This document shows, one piece after another, positions 1 through 6,038 of a stretch of 7,147 nucleotides of DNA. The stretch is taken from the NCBI GenBank assembly GCA_003540955.1, contig DPMX01000217.1, forward strand, positions 1-7,147, read 5' to 3'. The notes beneath the pieces are model-generated. The model worked only from the letters and a program-made list of their open reading frames with translations, did no database searches and was not told where the DNA came from. The DNA is from Gammaproteobacteria bacterium. GTDB taxonomy: Bacteria; Pseudomonadota; Gammaproteobacteria; Ga0077536. Each line of letters starts with the position of its first letter. Within the stretch, counting starts at the first letter, position 1. Made by a program: the position numbers and the translations under genes.

Positions 1-956
1 GTGCATATATGATATTTGGCGACGAGCCATTGCAAAGCGCCGAATGCTCCGATCTTATCCGGGCAGCAGCGCGCGCTGACGGCACGTCGGAGCGTCTAAT
101 ATTCGAGGTTGAGGCTAAGTTCGATTGGCAACAACTGCAGAGCAGGGCGAATGAGATGTCTCTGTTTGCCGAGCACCGTTTGATTGAAATTCGACTTGCT
201 GGGCGCAAACCCGATAAGGTTGGTAGTGAGATTTTGCATAGCCTTTTCAGCCGTGATGACACACCTGATATTTTTCTCTTAACTGCCGATCGGCTCGATA
301 AGAACGCTCAAAAATCAAAATGGTTTAAAGCCTTGGATAAAATCGGCGTGACAGTGCAGGTACGGCAAATTGCATTATCCGAACTTGATCGATGGATAAT
401 CAAACGAGCAACAGATCTTGGCATGAGACTGACTGCACCTGCGGCTGAGTTTCTCGCCGTTCGATCGGAAGGAAACCTACTAGCCGCAGCGCAAGAGTTG
501 GAGAAGTTGAGTCTAATGGTAGAGCAAGGTGAAGTAGACATCGGTGTAGCCCTCAGTGCGATAGTTGATAGTGCGCGCTTCAACGTTTTTGATCTAATCG
601 ATATCACCCTATCTGGAGAGGGAGCGAAGGCAGTTCGAGTGTTGCGTGGATTACGTGAGGAAGGAACTGAGGCAGTTGTAATTGGGTGGGCCCTTAACCG
701 AGAATTACGGAACCTATCCTACATGGCTGTCGACATGGCTGACGGAAAGCCCGTGCAATCCGTATTAGATGCGCATAATGTTTGGAGTTCGCGCGCGAAG
801 GTTGTAAAAAAGGTTTTAGCGAGCATCTCCTTAGAGCAAATGACCAAAATGTTCCGGGATAGTATTCAGCTTGATAGGATCGTTAAAGGTACGTTAGCGG
901 GTAATGGTTGGGACGAATTGGAATGGTTGTGTCTCGAGCTCGCACGGAAGGTTTGA
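1..956 (+). CDS. holA: DNA polymerase III subunit delta (5'-truncated by the window edge)
   Basis: Delta subunit of the clamp loader, which opens the beta sliding clamp and loads it on primed DNA in the cytoplasm. The frame is already open at the left edge: the codons before the ATG at 9 read Ala-Tyr, so the segment AYMIFGDEPL aligns with AAYLLLGNDPL near residue 20 of E. coli HolA. The ATG at 9 is therefore internal, and about 20 N-terminal codons lie outside the window. Further family landmarks are MSLFAEHRLIEI, FKALDKIGVTVQ, the EGNLLAAAQELEKLSL helix and a C-terminal WDELEWLCLELARK helix close to the E. coli ending. The visible ~317 residues plus ~20 match the usual ~340 aa. It stops with TGA 24 bp before proA and probably shares its transcript. 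Upstream one would expect lptE and leuS, but that is outside the window. Identification is from remembered homologues and is firm. Confidence 0.95.
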   Translation, partial: AYMIFGDEPLQSAECSDLIRAAARADGTSERLIFEVEAKFDWQQLQSRANEMSLFAEHRLIEIRLAGRKPDKVGSEILHSLFSRDDTPDIFLLTADRLDKNAQKSKWFKALDKIGVTVQVRQIALSELDRWIIKRATDLGMRLTAPAAEFLAVRSEGNLLAAAQELEKLSLMVEQGEVDIGVALSAIVDSARFNVFDLIDITLSGEGAKAVRVLRGLREEGTEAVVIGWALNRELRNLSYMAVDMADGKPVQSVLDAHNVWSSRAKVVKKVLASISLEQMTKMFRDSIQLDRIVKGTLAGNGWDELEWLCLELARKV

Positions 957-980
957 GTAAAGCATTCAAAACGATAATCG

Positions 981-2270
981 ATGAGCGGACAGGTGGACAA
1001 AGTTAACCGAGCTAAAAACTTCGATAGTTCAGCGTATATCGACGTTATAGGAAAGCAGGCGCGTGCAGCGGCTGTTGAGATGGCACGCTCAAGCACGCGC
1101 GTAAAGAATGCTGCTTTAAACTTGATCGCGTGCAATATCGAGCGTGCCGAACCCGCTATCTTGGCGGCAAATGGAAAAGACCTGGCGGCAGCCGATAAGT
1201 TTGAGGAAGCAATGTTAGACCGTTTGCGGTTAAGCCCGGAGCGGATCGCGGCTATGGCAGCTGGTCTCCGGGAGGTTGCTGAGTTACCGGATCCGGTAGG
1301 CGAGACAACTGGTCTTCGGTACCGTCCCTCCGGTATTCAGGTCGGGCAAATGCGGGTTCCTATCGGAGTCGTTGGTATTATCTACGAGTCGCGGCCAAAC
1401 GTCACCGCTGACGCTGCGGCGCTATGCTTAAAATCGGGAAATGCCGCTATTTTGAGAGGTGGTTCCGAGGCATTAAAATCTAATGCAGCGATTAGCTCTT
1501 GTATCTCAGAAGGGTTGCGTGAAGCCGATCTTCCAGCGAAGGCGGTGCAGGTGCTTGACGTCAGTGATCGGGCTGTGGTTGGTGCCTTACTCAAGGTTCC
1601 TCAGTGGGTCGATGTGCTAGTTCCCCGTGGCGGCAAGGGGTTGATTGAGCGGGTTTCTCGAGACGCGCAGATGCCGGTAATAAAACACCTTGATGGTGTT
1701 TGTCACGTCTATATAGATGCTGCCGCAGATCCGAACAAGGCGTTTGATGTTGCACTCAACTCTAAGACACAACGCTATGGGACTTGCAACACCATGGAGA
1801 CGCTACTAGTTGCCCGGCCTATTGTGGAGCTGGTATTGCCGAGATTAATAGAGGCGTACCGCAGACTTGATGTCGAATTAAGGGGTTGCACGGTTGCAAA
1901 AAAATTGCATCCGGACGTGATGTTGGCCAGTGAAAAGGACTGGTATGAGGAGTATCTCGCCCCGATTCTTGCAATACGCGTTGTTAATGATGTCGAACAA
2001 GCCATTAAACATATTCGCAAATACGGCTCTAAGCACACAGATTGTATTGTCACAGAGGATTTTTCAGTAGCGCGACAGTTCACGGCAGAAGTAGATTCAA
2101 GTTCTGTGATGGTAAATGCGTCTACCCGGTTTGCGGATGGCTATGAGTACGGCCTGGGCGCGGAGATAGGTATTAGCACTGACAAATTTCATGCACGTGG
2201 GCCCGTTGGTTTATTAGGACTAACTTCACAAAAATGGATTGTTGTTGGTGATGGGCATGTACGGGACTAA
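981..2270 (+). CDS. proA: Glutamate-5-semialdehyde dehydrogenase (gamma-glutamyl phosphate reductase)
   Basis: Second enzyme of proline synthesis: NADPH-dependent reduction of gamma-glutamyl phosphate to glutamate-5-semialdehyde, in the cytoplasm, working with ProB (not in this window). It is an aldehyde-dehydrogenase-fold protein. Visible signatures are YESRPNVTADAAALCLKSGN (residues 135-154), ILRGGSEA (157-164), VPRGGKGLIE (214-223), IKHLDGVCHVY (234-244), the catalytic cysteine Cys269 in RYGTCNTMETLLV, and near the C-terminus YGLGAEIGISTDKFHARGP. At 429 aa it is about 10 residues longer than E. coli ProA (417). The excess is at the N-terminus, where homology begins around YIDVIGKQARAAA (19-31). 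ATG 981 has no convincing Shine-Dalgarno; a GTG at 993 is an alternative start. It sits between holA and nadD, as in Pseudomonas-type gammaproteobacteria, and its role is unrelated to its neighbours. Confidence 0.97.
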   Translation: MSGQVDKVNRAKNFDSSAYIDVIGKQARAAAVEMARSSTRVKNAALNLIACNIERAEPAILAANGKDLAAADKFEEAMLDRLRLSPERIAAMAAGLREVAELPDPVGETTGLRYRPSGIQVGQMRVPIGVVGIIYESRPNVTADAAALCLKSGNAAILRGGSEALKSNAAISSCISEGLREADLPAKAVQVLDVSDRAVVGALLKVPQWVDVLVPRGGKGLIERVSRDAQMPVIKHLDGVCHVYIDAAADPNKAFDVALNSKTQRYGTCNTMETLLVARPIVELVLPRLIEAYRRLDVELRGCTVAKKLHPDVMLASEKDWYEEYLAPILAIRVVNDVEQAIKHIRKYGSKHTDCIVTEDFSVARQFTAEVDSSSVMVNASTRFADGYEYGLGAEIGISTDKFHARGPVGLLGLTSQKWIVVGDGHVRD

Positions 2271-2322
2271 GGCACTTAATCGACGACGTGTCGAACAAGT
2301 TATCTTGCCCACGATTTGAGTG

Positions 2323-2982
2323 ATGGACTCTAGCGTACAAACAACGGCACCGATTGGTATTTTGGGTGGGTCCTTTGACCCGGTGCACGTGGGTCACCTT
2401 CGCTTAGCGCTAGAACTTTATGAATTATTGAATCTTTCTGCGGTCCGGATGTTACCTTTAAATATACCGAACCACCGGGAACGAGCCGGAGCGAGCGCTA
2501 ACATGCGGCTTGCGATGCTGAACTTAGTCGTAGATGGCGAACGCTTAATTGCAGATGACCGGGAGATCCGGCGTGGTGGCGTTTCCTACACGATAGACTC
2601 GTTGGAGAGTTTGCGCACAGAATTCAGCGAGCAGCCTTTATGTTTGATCCTTGGTGCCGACTCTTTCCAGGGGTTGTGTGGGTGGCATCGTTGGGAAGAA
2701 CTATTGGGCTTTAGCCATATTGTAGTAGCTACACGGCCCGGCTCAGACTCGATCCGAGATCCCCGATTGCATCGCCTTGTAGAGTCGGCTCAAGTCACTG
2801 AGCCAGAGACATTACACGATGAGCTTTCCGGTCGAATATATTTTCAACCTATCCCGTTACTGCCTATATCGTCTACAGATATACGTCGTCGTGTCGCGAA
2901 CGGCCGTGATATCAGTTACTTCGTAGCGTCGATGGTGGCGCAACTAATCAAGCAACAACAACTATATTTAAGCGTGAATTAA
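2323..2982 (+). CDS. nadD: Nicotinate-nucleotide adenylyltransferase
   Basis: Transfers AMP from ATP to nicotinate mononucleotide, giving deamido-NAD, a central step of NAD synthesis. The nucleotidyltransferase fold is marked by GGSFDPVHVGH (residues 15-25, with the HxGH pair His22/His25) and by the second ATP-binding motif ISSTDIR (182-188). SYTIDSLESLR, LILGADSFQGL and WHRWEELLGFSHIVVATRPG are typical NadD blocks. Length (219 aa) is normal. The frame opens just after a TGA at 2317, so only GTG 2320 or ATG 2323 can serve as the start near the motif; I prefer the ATG, and they differ by one residue. The usual PPHR motif reads PNHR here, a small deviation. It lies one base before rsfS, so the two are almost certainly co-transcribed. 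Confidence 0.96.
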   Translation: MDSSVQTTAPIGILGGSFDPVHVGHLRLALELYELLNLSAVRMLPLNIPNHRERAGASANMRLAMLNLVVDGERLIADDREIRRGGVSYTIDSLESLRTEFSEQPLCLILGADSFQGLCGWHRWEELLGFSHIVVATRPGSDSIRDPRLHRLVESAQVTEPETLHDELSGRIYFQPIPLLPISSTDIRRRVANGRDISYFVASMVAQLIKQQQLYLSVN

Positions 2983-2983
2983 C

Positions 2984-3358
2984 ATGAGTGTTGAAGTTTC
3001 ACCTGAAACATTGCTTAAGCTAGTGACGGCGTCACTCGGCGATGGTAAAGCTGAGGATATTAGAGTGCTCGATGTTCGAGGTGTGACTTCCATCACCGAT
3101 TATATGGTTATTGCTTCGGGTCGATCTGTGCGGCAAGTAAAGGCACTAGTGGATCGTGTTATCGAAGCGGTGCGAAAGAAAAACATTCGACCTCTCGGGA
3201 TTGAAGGCGCGAATATCGGAGAATGGATTTTGATCGATTATGGCGATGTTGTTGTCCATACAATGCGACCGGAAACGCGGACATTCTATCAACTTGAAAA
3301 ATTGTGGGATCAATCCGAACTTGGATCAGACTTAGCAACGGCGAAAGTTGACTCCTGA
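2984..3358 (+). CDS. rsfS: Ribosomal silencing factor RsfS
   Basis: Small protein that binds ribosomal protein uL14 on the 50S subunit and blocks joining with 30S, reducing translation when nutrients are scarce. Family blocks are visible: DVRGVTSITDYMVIASG (residues 30-46), RQVKALVDRV (50-59), GEWILIDYGDVVVH (79-92) and RTFYQLEKLWDQ (99-110). The 124-aa length is slightly above the common ~105-120 because of a short polar tail after residue 111. The start codon begins two bases after the nadD stop, with no clear Shine-Dalgarno, which suggests translational coupling to nadD. It is the usual nadD partner in Proteobacteria. The identification is secure; the older name for the family is Iojap/YbeB. 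Confidence 0.96.
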   Translation: MSVEVSPETLLKLVTASLGDGKAEDIRVLDVRGVTSITDYMVIASGRSVRQVKALVDRVIEAVRKKNIRPLGIEGANIGEWILIDYGDVVVHTMRPETRTFYQLEKLWDQSELGSDLATAKVDS

Positions 3359-3388
3359 TACGCGTTGTCGGAATGCTGGACTATAGAC

Positions 3389-3416
3389 TTGATACGGCAA
3401 GAACGTGGGGTATGGT
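3389..3416 (+). promoter_or_regulatory. Weak candidate sigma-70 promoter for rlmH-maf
   Basis: In the 91-bp gap between rsfS and rlmH, TTGATA (3389-3394, five of six to TTGACA) is followed after 16 bases by TATGGT (3411-3416, four of six to TATAAT). A transcript would begin near 3423, leaving a leader of about 27 bases. The gap is the largest within the + strand cluster, which makes a separate promoter plausible, but matches of this quality occur by chance. A perfect 8-bp palindrome CCAATTGG (3418-3425) lies just downstream; I assign it no function. Confidence 0.27.
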
Positions 3417-3449
3417 GCCAATTGGTCTTAAAAATATTTGTTTAAATAG

Positions 3450-3911
3450 ATGCGCTTACATGTCCTATGTATCACTAAACGTCCGCGCGATTGGGTAGTC
3501 CAAGCGGAGGAAGCGTATTTGAAACGCCTGAGGGGTCAAGTCGAGGTTGTTGTCCGTGAGATATCACCGACAAAACAATCAACGAAGAGTGCAAACCTTA
3601 AAAAAGAGGCGGATCGCATACTCCATTACTGCCCTCGGGGCGCTTGTATCGTAGCTTTAGATGAAAGAGGCGCACTGTGGTCGACAGAGCAGTTGGTACA
3701 AAAACTCGATTCCTGGCGTGGAATGTATACTGATGTTGCCTGTCTGATAGGCGGGGCAGAAGGCCTTACCCCGGGACTCCTTAAACGCGCTCACCATCGT
3801 TGGGCGCTTTCCCCATTAACACTGCCACATCAGTTGGCGCGGGTTATTTTGATCGAGCAATTATATCGTGGCTGGAGTGTGTTACGTGGCCACCCCTACC
3901 ACCGGGCCTAG
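3450..3911 (+). CDS. rlmH: 23S rRNA (pseudouridine1915-N3)-methyltransferase
   Basis: SPOUT-family methyltransferase that uses S-adenosylmethionine to methylate N3 of pseudouridine 1915 in helix 69 of 23S rRNA on assembled ribosomes. The knotted SAM-binding region is seen as LIGGAEGL (residues 99-106) and LSPLTLPHQLARVILIEQLY (120-139), ending in the family's invariant GHPYHR (147-152). The length of 153 aa matches the E. coli protein (155 aa), and the ending is complete. The start ATG is preceded by an AT-rich leader (3430-3449) without a Shine-Dalgarno. It follows rsfS, the typical order in Proteobacteria, after a 91-bp gap. Its TAG stop is in the same frame as the next gene. Confidence 0.97.
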   Translation: MRLHVLCITKRPRDWVVQAEEAYLKRLRGQVEVVVREISPTKQSTKSANLKKEADRILHYCPRGACIVALDERGALWSTEQLVQKLDSWRGMYTDVACLIGGAEGLTPGLLKRAHHRWALSPLTLPHQLARVILIEQLYRGWSVLRGHPYHRA

Positions 3912-3950
3912 GGATTCCCCGGTGCATTCATACGACATGGTGGACTTCTT

Positions 3951-4577
3951 TTGAACGAGGACGCAACGTTAACCAAACATGATCTAGTTCTCGCCTCTAC
4001 TTCGCCGCGTCGAGCAGACATTTTGAAACGGCTAGGCGTCTCGTTTTTGATCGTTTTTGTGGAAATCGACGAATCCCACAGTAGGGGGGAAACCCCGTGT
4101 AACTACGTTAGACGACTGGCATTGCGCAAAGCGGAAATAGCAGCGTCTATGGAGTACCAACCACGGACACCGGTTTTGGCTGCCGATACGACGGTCGTCA
4201 TTGACGGTTTCATCCTAGGGAAACCATCCGGGTTGGAACAGGCGCGTGAAATGCTCTCCCGCTTGTCTGGCCGTTGGCACGATGTCTACTCTGGACTCGC
4301 CATGATGCAAGAATCCTCGAAGACGATCAGTGTCCGCACTCGCGTAAAATTTCGCAGCATCAAAGCAGCGGAGATAGGCCGCTATTGGGATACAGGAGAA
4401 CCTCGGGATAAGGCCGGCGCTTACGGTATTCAGGGGCTTGGTGGGGCTTTTGTTGAGAAAATCGACGGAAGTTATTCCAATGTCGTCGGATTGCCGATGG
4501 CAGAGACGATTGTGTTACTTGAAAAATATAAAGTCGGCCACCTATTAAGGCCGAAAATTACTGCGCCAAGGTCGTAG
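3951..4577 (+). CDS. maf: Maf family dTTP/UTP pyrophosphatase (YhdE type)
   Basis: House-cleaning nucleotide pyrophosphatase that hydrolyses dTTP, UTP and modified pyrimidine nucleotides to monophosphates; the family is also described as a septum-formation inhibitor. Motifs are LVLASTSPRR (residues 12-21, phosphate binding), AADTTVVIDG (77-86), LGKP (89-92), DKAGAYGIQGLGGAFVEKI (153-171) and NVVGLP (177-182). The AGAYGIQG and GSYSNVVGLP blocks place it with the YhdE (dTTP/UTP) branch rather than the YceF (m7GTP) branch. No ATG or GTG lies in frame between the rlmH stop and the first motif, so TTG 3951 is the best start, with GGTGG at 3939-3943 as a possible ribosome site 7 bases upstream. The 208-aa length is slightly above the usual ~190-200, the excess being a C-terminal tail. 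It converges on pfp. Confidence 0.93.
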   Translation: MNEDATLTKHDLVLASTSPRRADILKRLGVSFLIVFVEIDESHSRGETPCNYVRRLALRKAEIAASMEYQPRTPVLAADTTVVIDGFILGKPSGLEQAREMLSRLSGRWHDVYSGLAMMQESSKTISVRTRVKFRSIKAAEIGRYWDTGEPRDKAGAYGIQGLGGAFVEKIDGSYSNVVGLPMAETIVLLEKYKVGHLLRPKITAPRS

Positions 4578-4586
4578 ATAGGCGGC

Positions 4587-5852
4587 TCATGTGAGATTGA
4601 AACTAGTAGAAAGTCGTTTGGCGAGCGGCGTATTTTTTAGACGGACATAGTTCGGTAATCCGTTACGGTAAGGTGGGTAGTCTTCTCCAGCGATAAGCGG
4701 ACTTAAATAGCGCCGGCAAGGCGGCGTTATACCGTAGCCGTCCTCCGTTATAAAATTGCGTGGCAGTATTTTTTCAATATTAGCTACGTCTTCTAAGCGC
4801 GCCTCGCCGACCGACCAGCGGTATGGATCATCCGAGAGTCTTTCAATAGTTGGCATAACCGCAGTTTTTCCCGCTAATGCCATGTTGACCGCCGCGCAGC
4901 CGAGCGCGTAGGCTTGTTCAACATCAGTTTTCGACGCGATATGCCGTGCTGCACGTTGCAAATAATCTGCGACAGCCCAATGGTATTTCAAACCCAGACG
5001 TCGTTCTATCAACGTCGCTATGACCGGCGCAACACCACCAAGTTGAGCGTGCCCAAACGCGTCGCGTGAGCCAGAATCAGCGACGAAATCCCCCTTAGCG
5101 TTGCGTATACCTTCCGACACGACGATAGCGCAATACCCGTGTTTGGCAACGCAATTTTCTACACGACTAATGAAATCAGATTCCTCGAAGCTAATTTCAG
5201 GGAACAATATTAGATGCGGCGCATCGTTGGGTTGTTCTTGTGCGAGTCCGGCCGCGGCCGCTATCCATCCGGCATGGCGGCCCATGACCTCCAGTACAAA
5301 GACTTTGGTAGAAGTTTTCGACATTGAGGCTACGTCATAACCGGCTTCGCGAATCGAAACGGCAACATATTTTGCGACCGAACCGAACCCAGGGGAGTTA
5401 TCGGTCATCGGCAAATCGTTATCAACGGTTTTAGGGATTCCAATGCAGCTTAGTGGATAACCTCGTAGGTCCGCTAGCTGCGAAATTTTATTCGTTGTGT
5501 CTTGCGAGTCGCCGCCACCGTTGTAGAAGAAATAACGGATGTCGTGCGCTTCAAAAACATCGAGTAGACGGTCGTATTCGGATTGGTCTTTGTTAAGGTT
5601 TTGAAGTTTGTACCGGCATGAGCCGAAAGCCCCGGAGGGCGTGTAGCGCAAACCCGCTATGGCCTCGTTTGGTTCTTTTGAAGTATCGATCAAATCTTCG
5701 GTCAGCGCGCCAATAATACCGTTACGCCCAGCGATAACACCATTTATCACGGTTGAGTTTTCCCGCGACGTCTGAATGACTCCGCACGCACTAGCATTAA
5801 TCACCGCCGTGACGCCGCCAGATTGAGCGTAGAATGCATTGCGTCGTACCAT
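4587..5852 (-). CDS. pfp: Pyrophosphate-dependent 6-phosphofructokinase
   Basis: Reversibly phosphorylates fructose 6-phosphate to the 1,6-bisphosphate using PPi, so it can serve glycolysis or gluconeogenesis. The phosphofructokinase fold is shown by SGGVTAVINAS (residues 11-21), NGGGDSQDT (111-119), GIPKTVDND (138-146), MGRHAGW (190-196), LFPEI (216-220) and EGIR (247-250). Asp115, at the position that is glycine (Gly104) in E. coli ATP-PFK, and Lys141 in PKTVDND, replacing Gly124, are the two residues known to set PPi preference. The 421-aa length and the tail segments FITEDGYGITPPCRRYL and GEDYPPY fit the long proteobacterial PPi-PFK group, not the ~320-aa ATP enzyme. ATG 5852 is supported by a strong AGGAG five bases upstream. 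The gene is monocistronic in the window, converges on maf across 9 bp and is divergent from bepA. Confidence 0.93.
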   Translation of the reverse strand: MVRRNAFYAQSGGVTAVINASACGVIQTSRENSTVINGVIAGRNGIIGALTEDLIDTSKEPNEAIAGLRYTPSGAFGSCRYKLQNLNKDQSEYDRLLDVFEAHDIRYFFYNGGGDSQDTTNKISQLADLRGYPLSCIGIPKTVDNDLPMTDNSPGFGSVAKYVAVSIREAGYDVASMSKTSTKVFVLEVMGRHAGWIAAAAGLAQEQPNDAPHLILFPEISFEESDFISRVENCVAKHGYCAIVVSEGIRNAKGDFVADSGSRDAFGHAQLGGVAPVIATLIERRLGLKYHWAVADYLQRAARHIASKTDVEQAYALGCAAVNMALAGKTAVMPTIERLSDDPYRWSVGEARLEDVANIEKILPRNFITEDGYGITPPCRRYLSPLIAGEDYPPYRNGLPNYVRLKNTPLAKRLSTSFNLT

Positions 5853-5857
5853 TGTAG

Positions 5858-5862
5858 CTCCT
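5858..5862 (-). promoter_or_regulatory. Shine-Dalgarno site of pfp
   Basis: On the minus strand AGGAG lies five bases before the ATG at 5852. It is the best ribosome binding site in the window and fixes the pfp start. Confidence 0.8.
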
Positions 5863-5919
5863 AGTATCTATTGTTTGTGACTACCGTTAGCGTTTGGTTG
5901 TCGCTAATCGGACGGATTC

Positions 5920-5947
5920 ATAGTAACGCTGCAATATGCTGTGATAA
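5920..5947 (-). promoter_or_regulatory. Weak candidate sigma-70 promoter for pfp
   Basis: On the minus strand TTATCA (5947-5942) and TACTAT (5925-5920) are separated by 16 bases, each four of six to consensus. This would give a leader of about 60 bases. It is the best pair I could find between pfp and bepA on this strand but is not strong, and other starts are possible. Confidence 0.22.
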
Positions 5948-5962
5948 AGCGACGTTGTAGAT

Positions 5963-5990
5963 GGAACTTGCGGCTTATGCGGTCGCCTAA
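5963..5990 (+). promoter_or_regulatory. Sigma-E (RpoE/AlgU)-type promoter for bepA
   Basis: GGAACTT (5963-5969) is identical to the -35 consensus recognised by the envelope-stress sigma factor. After 16 bases comes CCTAA (5986-5990), four of five to the -10 form TCTAA and three of five to TCTGA. Spacing is as in known RpoE/AlgU promoters. It lies in an intergenic region 49 bases upstream of the ATG of an envelope protease gene whose E. coli counterpart (yfgC/bepA) is, from memory, a sigma-E regulon member. Transcription would start near 5996-5998. GAACTT alone also occurs inside genes here, so the weight rests on the combination of position, spacing and target. Confidence 0.6.
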
Positions 5991-6017
5991 GGCGGATAAG
6001 ATGTTGCATACGCAAGT
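5966..6017 (+). repeat. Nested inverted repeat upstream of bepA
   Basis: ACTTGCG (5966-5972) pairs perfectly with CGCAAGT (6011-6017). Inside it CTTAT (5974-5978) pairs with ATAAG (5996-6000), and TCGCC (5983-5987) pairs with GGCGG (5991-5995, including one G-T pair) around a TAA loop. It overlaps the sigma-E-type promoter, so RNA from that promoter would contain only its right part. It could be a regulator-binding dyad, a structured leader of a longer transcript, or chance. Confidence 0.35.
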
Positions 6018-6038
6018 GGATGTAAGGTTGAAAAAATC

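Noticed and set aside
308..607. Antisense open frame of 99 codons inside holA
   Set aside because: Its protein has no recognisable family, and the opposite strand is a well-supported holA. The other antisense frames at 866-1135, 1382-1594, 1775-2083 and 2173-2397 fail for the same reason.
2413..2441. GAACTT followed by TCTGC, resembling another sigma-E promoter
   Set aside because: It lies inside nadD, has 18-base spacing and a poor -10; GAACTT arises from Glu-Leu codons here and also at about 379 and 3317.
3800..3982. Open frame bridging the end of rlmH and the start of maf
   Set aside because: It overlaps the invariant RlmH C-terminus in another frame, has no recognisable motif and no ribosome site.
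4628..4640. T run after a GC-rich stretch as a maf terminator
   Set aside because: No complementary arms could be paired before the T run, and the stretch is explained as pfp coding sequence.
5101..5340. Open frame on the + strand inside pfp
   Set aside because: It lies wholly within the conserved core of pfp, and the peptide resembles nothing known.
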